Below, in pieces: positions 19,938 through 23,581 of a DNA stretch of 23,581 nucleotides. Each line of letters begins with the position of its first letter. Position 1 is the first letter of the stretch. The position numbers and the translations under genes are program-made. The stretch is from a virus: the IMG/VR virus record IMGVR_UViG_3300037487_001646, positions 1-23,581 of that record; one strand, written 5' to 3'. The notes beneath the pieces were generated by a model, which did not search any database, was not told the DNA's origin, and worked only from the letters and a program-made list of their open reading frames with translations.

Positions 19938-20182
19938 TTTGCTTCCTCCGGCCAGTTTGGATGCTGTGCATCCCACCAATTTTCCATGTTCTCGCCAATC
20001 TGACCATCATCGTCTAACGTAAAGTACTCCGCTATCTCAGCCCTGCGATATTGCTCCAACGTCCATATAGTTTCTGCAAATGCCAACTTCATGTTATCGT
20101 GTTTTTTACATATTCTGATAACATCTAAAAACTCAGTTATCATTTCTTCATCGGTCATCGTCATCGGGTCACTGTTTATCAT
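19934..20182 (-). CDS. hypothetical acidic protein, 82 aa
   Basis: ATG 20182 lies inside the end of the upstream gene (14-base overlap) and the ORF upstream of it is not supported by a ribosome site. The protein is acidic and helical: MTDEEMITEFLDVIRICKK, then WTLEQYRRAEIAEYFTLDDD and a Trp-rich end (NWWDAQHPNWPEE). No family recognised. Linked on both sides by overlaps, so it is expressed with the replication genes. Confidence 0.62.
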   Translation of the reverse strand: MINSDPMTMTDEEMITEFLDVIRICKKHDNMKLAFAETIWTLEQYRRAEIAEYFTLDDDGQIGENMENWWDAQHPNWPEEAK

Positions 20183-20396
20183 TTTCTCTCGCCTTCCATA
20201 TGTGACAGTAGCCATCATCAGTCGTTCCCGTGCAGTAGTAGTCGCAATATCTACCGATGCCAGTTTCACAATAAGATTTACAATCTTCGTACCGACCCTT
20301 AATCTGGTTGGCGCGGAGTTTCTTAATGATAGTCGCACTCATAGCAAGCCTGTTTCTACATGCCTCGTTCTCCCGCTCCAGTTCATTGTTTATCAT
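20169..20396 (-). CDS. small Cys-rich protein, 75 aa
   Basis: ATG 20396 overlaps the previous stop (ATGA) with AGGA upstream. An N-terminal charged helix (NNELERENEACRNRLA, residues 3-18) precedes a basic stretch and then a cluster of Cys and Tyr (C39, C43, C51, C55, C64), which suggests a metal-binding knuckle. No family recognised; could be a nucleic-acid or protein adaptor. Very tight packing with neighbours argues it is real. Confidence 0.62.
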   Translation of the reverse strand: MINNELERENEACRNRLAMSATIIKKLRANQIKGRYEDCKSYCETGIGRYCDYYCTGTTDDGYCHIWKARENDKQ

Positions 20397-20722
20397 CTTG
20401 TGTTCCTGCTTTCTACCGTCGCGGTTTGAATTGGTTCGGGTGTTGGGCAAATTGCTCTATTCCCTTTGGCTTTGACTATAGCCCATTCAATCAGCAGTCC
20501 AGCAATGCTGTCGGGAATGTGCAGGGAGCAGGATGCGTAAACCTGAGTCTGTAACGCTGCTATCGCAAGCTGCCGTCTTTTGGTGTTGGTCGTCTTGCTT
20601 CCTGAAGCTGCCTTGTCAATGGCAGCTACTACGGAGGACCACCCACCGATAAGCTGTAGCCATTTCCAGACACAAGCAGGGAGACTTAGAAACTTGACTA
20701 GGTTGAGTATAAAGTTAATCAT
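20393..20722 (-). CDS. LL-H-type holin-like protein, 109 aa
   Basis: ATG 20722 overlaps the primase stop by 8 bases. A hydrophobic N-terminus (MINFILNLVKFLSLPACVWK) is followed by a helical region whose pattern (AAIDKAASGSK..KRRQLAIAALQ, then a short linker and IPDSIAGLLIEWAIVKAKG) resembles the C-terminal part of LL-H-family holins, where K-x-x-A-x-x-x-L precedes I-D-x-x-I-x-x-L-I-E-x-A-V. If so, a second membrane-lysis-type gene sits in the early rather than late operon. The resemblance is a pattern, not a confirmed family match; a membrane-linked replication accessory is the alternative. Confidence 0.6.
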   Translation of the reverse strand: MINFILNLVKFLSLPACVWKWLQLIGGWSSVVAAIDKAASGSKTTNTKRRQLAIAALQTQVYASCSLHIPDSIAGLLIEWAIVKAKGNRAICPTPEPIQTATVESRNTR

Positions 20723-22289
20723 TTGATTTGAACTCCTTTGGTAGCTTCCATACGTTCGTCTTGTCTGGCAAGGTAATAGGTTCCGCGCCTACGGCACGGA
20801 GCGAAAGCCCAAGGCTTCGCGCAGTAACTCGGTCGCCGAAGTGGACCGAAACCCACTGCCGAAGTGTCGGAGCAGATAGAAAGATGTTCTGCCCGTCTGT
20901 CCACGGTGAGCCAGAAGATATGCCATCTTCTGCGAAACCTGCCGTAGGCAGGTGAGTGATGTATGCTCTAAGCCAGTTCGTTATCTGCCCAACGGTCGTC
21001 GTCTCTCCCCCCGCTGATTCTTTTCTGACGAACCCTAAGAGTAATCTGACGCAGACTTCATAGTGGTCAGTCTTTAGCTTCGGTATCAGGATTCCGATAG
21101 TAGCTGCAATCTTGTTCCTGCACATCGTTTGTGATGTCAGGTATTCAATGCTTCCCAGTGGAACACACAAACCAGATTTAAGGACCAGCGAGAACGCTGG
21201 TTCTTCGGAGTCGAACCGTATCAGTTCGAGTATCGAGACACTCAAGTGTTGAGATACGTATAGCATAGCCGTTTCTTTCGAGGCGAAAGCCGATTCGCTT
21301 GCTGGCCGGTCCGGTGACTGGGATTCGAACTTGGCTTTGGAAACAGTGGCTTCATAGTATGAGGCTGCTTTCTGGGGCAACGAGTGCTTCCGTCTGAATT
21401 GCTTGAGAACCGATTGCGTGGCTTCTATAGAGAATCCTGCTCGGATGCAGTATTGGGCAAGGCTCATATCATAGGCTGATGGCGATTGGTCGCGGAGCTT
21501 TGGGTTCCGATTGTTCCAAGTCGCCATTATGTCGTTGTTGGTTTCAAGCAGGAATTGCAGTTCTTCTGTTGGGAACTCCTGCACAGGTATTACCACATCG
21601 TCTGTGTCTTTTGTCGGAATCGGGTTCGCAAAGACTGGAACTCTCACTCTCACTGGAGTTGCCTGTGCAAACACCGATAAGTTGTAACGTAGCATAGAAT
21701 CTAAGAATCTTAGTTCGACTGGAACTGGCGCCGAAACTATTTTGTGGTTAGTCGTTCCTGGCAGTCTCATCACCCGCGATAAGTCGCATACTGAATCCGC
21801 GTCAAAGCCGGTGGATGCACAGTAGGCTCTCCACTTATCGGAGAATCCAATGAGCATATCGGATATCATTTCCCTGTTGCTGTCTGTTACGGAAGTCCAC
21901 TGCGTAAGCAGATACCACATCTGAAACCCGTGGCCTGAATGCACAATGGCAGAAGGCTTGAGCGCAGGGAAAGCATCTTCTGCCATAGCTATCGCTTGGG
22001 CTTCACTAGCCGGAAGCCGGTCTTTCTTGTGGGCATCACTGGCGATGTCTATGTCAAGCCAGAATGCTCCAATACCAGATACGTGACTGCTCCCGCCTCT
22101 CTTTGTCGCTCCCAGATGGAGTGAGCTTGGCCGCGTCCCGCAGCCAAAGTAAGTGTCACGTTTGTATAACGAAGCGTCGATAGTATCACTGACATTGAAC
22201 CACGAGGAAGTCTTTGTTGCTGACTGCCATATAAGTATAGAGTCGTCTGAAGCCTTGCCTCGAAACACTGCATCCACTAGTGCGTTCAT
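20715..22289 (-). CDS. archaeo-eukaryotic-type primase / primase-polymerase, 524 aa
   Basis: Initiates DNA synthesis by making primers. The N-terminal AEP domain is visible: FWLDIDIA with catalytic Asp79 and Asp81, SGHGFQMWYLL (118-128) containing the conserved His, and DLSRVMRLPGTTNHK (169-183), the third-Asp/R-x-P-G-T-x-N-x-K signature. The ~200-300 linker is Pro/Val-rich; the C-terminal part (~300-524) has helical modules of the PriCT kind plus a winged-helix-like end but no Walker motif, so helicase activity must come from other genes. ATG 22289 after GGGGGAGG is preferred to TTG 22304. It is preceded by the hairpin 22316-22347 and the SSB-like gene. Confidence 0.88.
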   Translation of the reverse strand: MNALVDAVFRGKASDDSILIWQSATKTSSWFNVSDTIDASLYKRDTYFGCGTRPSSLHLGATKRGGSSHVSGIGAFWLDIDIASDAHKKDRLPASEAQAIAMAEDAFPALKPSAIVHSGHGFQMWYLLTQWTSVTDSNREMISDMLIGFSDKWRAYCASTGFDADSVCDLSRVMRLPGTTNHKIVSAPVPVELRFLDSMLRYNLSVFAQATPVRVRVPVFANPIPTKDTDDVVIPVQEFPTEELQFLLETNNDIMATWNNRNPKLRDQSPSAYDMSLAQYCIRAGFSIEATQSVLKQFRRKHSLPQKAASYYEATVSKAKFESQSPDRPASESAFASKETAMLYVSQHLSVSILELIRFDSEEPAFSLVLKSGLCVPLGSIEYLTSQTMCRNKIAATIGILIPKLKTDHYEVCVRLLLGFVRKESAGGETTTVGQITNWLRAYITHLPTAGFAEDGISSGSPWTDGQNIFLSAPTLRQWVSVHFGDRVTARSLGLSLRAVGAEPITLPDKTNVWKLPKEFKSND

Positions 22290-22315
22290 TCTTGCCTCCC
22301 CCAAAGAGTGAAAGC

Positions 22316-22347
22316 CGCGTCCTAGACATTCCAGTGTCCAGGACGCG
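22316..22347 (-). promoter_or_regulatory. RNA hairpin upstream of the primase ribosome site
   Basis: In the minus-strand RNA, a 13-bp stem (one G-U pair) begins CGCGUCCUGG and closes with a CUGGAA loop. It fills the gap between the SSB-like gene and the primase. No U-run, so attenuation or mRNA processing is more likely than termination. Confidence 0.55.
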
Positions 22348-22354
22348 TGTAAAA

Positions 22355-23209
22355 TTAGTCGTCGGTTTCTTGCTGGGCTGCCTTACGAGCTTCTTCGAAT
22401 GGGTCGAACGTATCGAATGTAGATGGTTCTGCTACTGGTGTATCGTTGGCAAGTGGTATGCCGGAGGATTGAAGTGCGCCTTGTAGTGCTTCGGCATATA
22501 ATCTGATTGAAGCTCTCAGGTTTCGAGGAAGTGCCTCCGAGAACGTAGGCACTACGACTGAATAGTCGGGTGTGCCGTTCCCCTGCACTTTCTTGAGTGC
22601 CAGTGTAGTAACGCAGCCATAGAATGGCAAGGCGTTCCCTGCAAGTCGTGCCATATACTTCGCCATAATCCCTTTGGAAGTCCGAGGGATTGATACAACC
22701 AGCGGAAGTGCGCTCTGCTCCGGTAGCAGGTAAAGAAGCTTCTTCTCTTTGCAAGCCTTACCCTTTCCGCTCCCACTTGAGTCTGAACCCCACTGACCCA
22801 GTGGGCATATCCTACAGTCGCCTCCCGGTGTGCCAACACCAAGAACACCGTCATTAGAGTAGCAGTCCGGGGCTGCTGTCCCCGCTTCTATGCTCGAACT
22901 CCAGTATGCCCTAGCGTCTGACATTAGTAGAATTATCCCAGTCAATGACTTGGCTGGAGTCGTGTCGCCTTCCAGTGTCGGCACTTCAAATGTCGTGCCT
23001 CCTCCTGCCGGAACGGTTATCTTATCCAGATCACCCAGATGAACTCCGTCCGCTCCTAGATTCTCCTGCATAATCGACATAATGTCATCTGCAAGATCAG
23101 GCATAAGGATTGGGTATCTGGTCGTATCGAATGCCTCAACGTCCCGTGCTGCAATCCTAGCAAGGAAAGAAGATGGGTCTGATGTTACGGGTGCAATAGC
23201 TTTCGTCAT
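22355..23209 (-). CDS. predicted single-stranded DNA-binding-like zinc protein, 284 aa
   Basis: Predicted strand-binding protein. It has a four-Cys metal site (C116, C132, C135, C153) around a GTPGGDCRICPLGQWG segment, then LPLVVSIPRTSKGIMAKYM and further strands. It ends in an acidic tail (FDPFEEARKAAQQETDD) like those by which SSB proteins contact partners. This layout is seen in phage proteins found next to primases and helicases and often only labelled hypothetical. ATG 23209 with AGGA. Position between the SNF2 helicase and the primase fits replication. The SSB role is inferred from layout, not from a firm family match. Confidence 0.72.
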   Translation of the reverse strand: MTKAIAPVTSDPSSFLARIAARDVEAFDTTRYPILMPDLADDIMSIMQENLGADGVHLGDLDKITVPAGGGTTFEVPTLEGDTTPAKSLTGIILLMSDARAYWSSSIEAGTAAPDCYSNDGVLGVGTPGGDCRICPLGQWGSDSSGSGKGKACKEKKLLYLLPEQSALPLVVSIPRTSKGIMAKYMARLAGNALPFYGCVTTLALKKVQGNGTPDYSVVVPTFSEALPRNLRASIRLYAEALQGALQSSGIPLANDTPVAEPSTFDTFDPFEEARKAAQQETDD

Positions 23210-23215
23210 TTTGTT

Positions 23216-23581
23216 TTATCCTTTCGTCTGTCGTCTGCGAAGTCCGTCTCGTATGGATTCTACCACATCGCTCTTAGAGGATAAGGCAGAATACACATCT
23301 TCGTCAACGCTGCCTTGTGCAATCAAATGGTAGAGAGTTACCGGCCGTGTCTGTCCGTGTCTCCATATCCGTTTCCTGCTCTGCTGATATTGTGAATATG
23401 ACCAAGTAGAGGAAGAATATATCTGGTATCTGGCTTCGATGAAGCTGACAGCTTCCGCTCCCGCTGCTATCTGAACCAGCAGACATGCTCCCGGGCTGGC
23501 TTTCCAGTCTGCCAACTGGTCAAAGCCTCCCATTAGTCTGAAAGTGCTTCTGCCGGCCGCTCTGATGGCCGTCTCAAGTCC
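23216..23581 (-). CDS. SNF2-family helicase, 3' part (joins to 1-1217 across the junction)
   Basis: C-terminal helicase domain: ACLLVQIAAGAEAVSFIEAR (motif V region), YQIYSSSTWSYSQYQQSRKRIWRHGQ with motif VI, and the closing RPVTLYHLIAQGSVDEDVY. This copy of the junction is in frame with the N-terminal part at 153-1217. TAA at 23216-23218 precedes the SSB-like start by 6 bases. Confidence 0.93.
   Translation of the reverse strand, partial: GLETAIRAAGRSTFRLMGGFDQLADWKASPGACLLVQIAAGAEAVSFIEARYQIYSSSTWSYSQYQQSRKRIWRHGQTRPVTLYHLIAQGSVDEDVYSALSSKSDVVESIRDGLRRRQTKG
23429..23581. repeat. terminal direct repeat, right copy
   Basis: Repeats 1-152 with one extra C that keeps the helicase in frame; probably the correct version of the junction. 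Confidence 0.93.

Noticed and set aside
1-23581. tRNA or rRNA genes
   Set aside because: No cloverleaf with a TTCRA-type T loop and CCA-like end, and no rRNA core sequence was seen in the gene-free stretches by eye.

Overview
The window looks like one complete, circular (or circularly permuted) genome of a small tailed-phage-like element of about 23.4 kb. The first 152 bases reappear as the last 153 bases, with one base inserted. When the two ends are joined, a broken SNF2-type helicase becomes one intact 476-codon reading frame. No ribosomal, metabolic or chromosomal genes flank it. Start codons follow strong AGGAGG-type ribosome binding sites and the standard bacterial code is used, so the host is a bacterium. 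The sequence does not identify which one. The capsid module is of the Mu-like type (DUF935/gp29-like portal, gpT-like major head protein, gpI-like protease).

Layout. (i) A leftward early/replication operon starts near 4.24 kb, runs down through base 1, continues through the circular junction and ends at 18.18 kb. In order it holds five small unknown or membrane proteins, a ribbon-helix-helix-like protein, a VRR-NUC nuclease, an HTH protein, a coiled-coil protein, an SNF2 helicase, a single-strand-binding-like zinc protein, an archaeo-eukaryotic-type primase, a holin-like protein, several very small Cys-rich proteins and a UvrD/PcrA-type helicase. Most neighbouring genes overlap by ATGA or GTGA. 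(ii) A rightward late operon runs from 9.03 to 18.11 kb: small and large terminase, portal, two connector-like proteins, amidase endolysin, holin-like protein, protease/scaffold, decoration protein, major capsid protein, a beta-rich protein, a small protein and a LamG-domain protein. The two operons converge on a terminator at 18.13-18.17 kb. (iii) Between the 5' ends of the two operons lies about 4.8 kb (4.24-9.03 kb) with only two small genes plus one IS3-family insertion. It is packed with DNA structure: divergent promoter-like repeats, two 85-base imperfect hairpins, six CGTTATT heptamers, four strong G-quadruplex motifs in repeats, two 23-bp perfect hairpins sharing one loop, and a GT-rich tandem-repeat tract in front of the terminase genes. 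This region is the best candidate for origin, packaging and regulatory functions.

How it works together. The early operon supplies priming, unwinding, strand binding and nuclease functions but no recognisable DNA polymerase, integrase or repressor, so replication probably uses a host polymerase. The late operon encodes a complete head-building and DNA-packaging set plus lysis genes. It contains no recognisable tail gene at all: no tape measure, no tube or sheath, no baseplate, and no protein longer than the roughly 500-residue terminase. Either the particle has a very reduced or novel tail, or it borrows tails from another phage. That is the most interesting biological question raised by the window.
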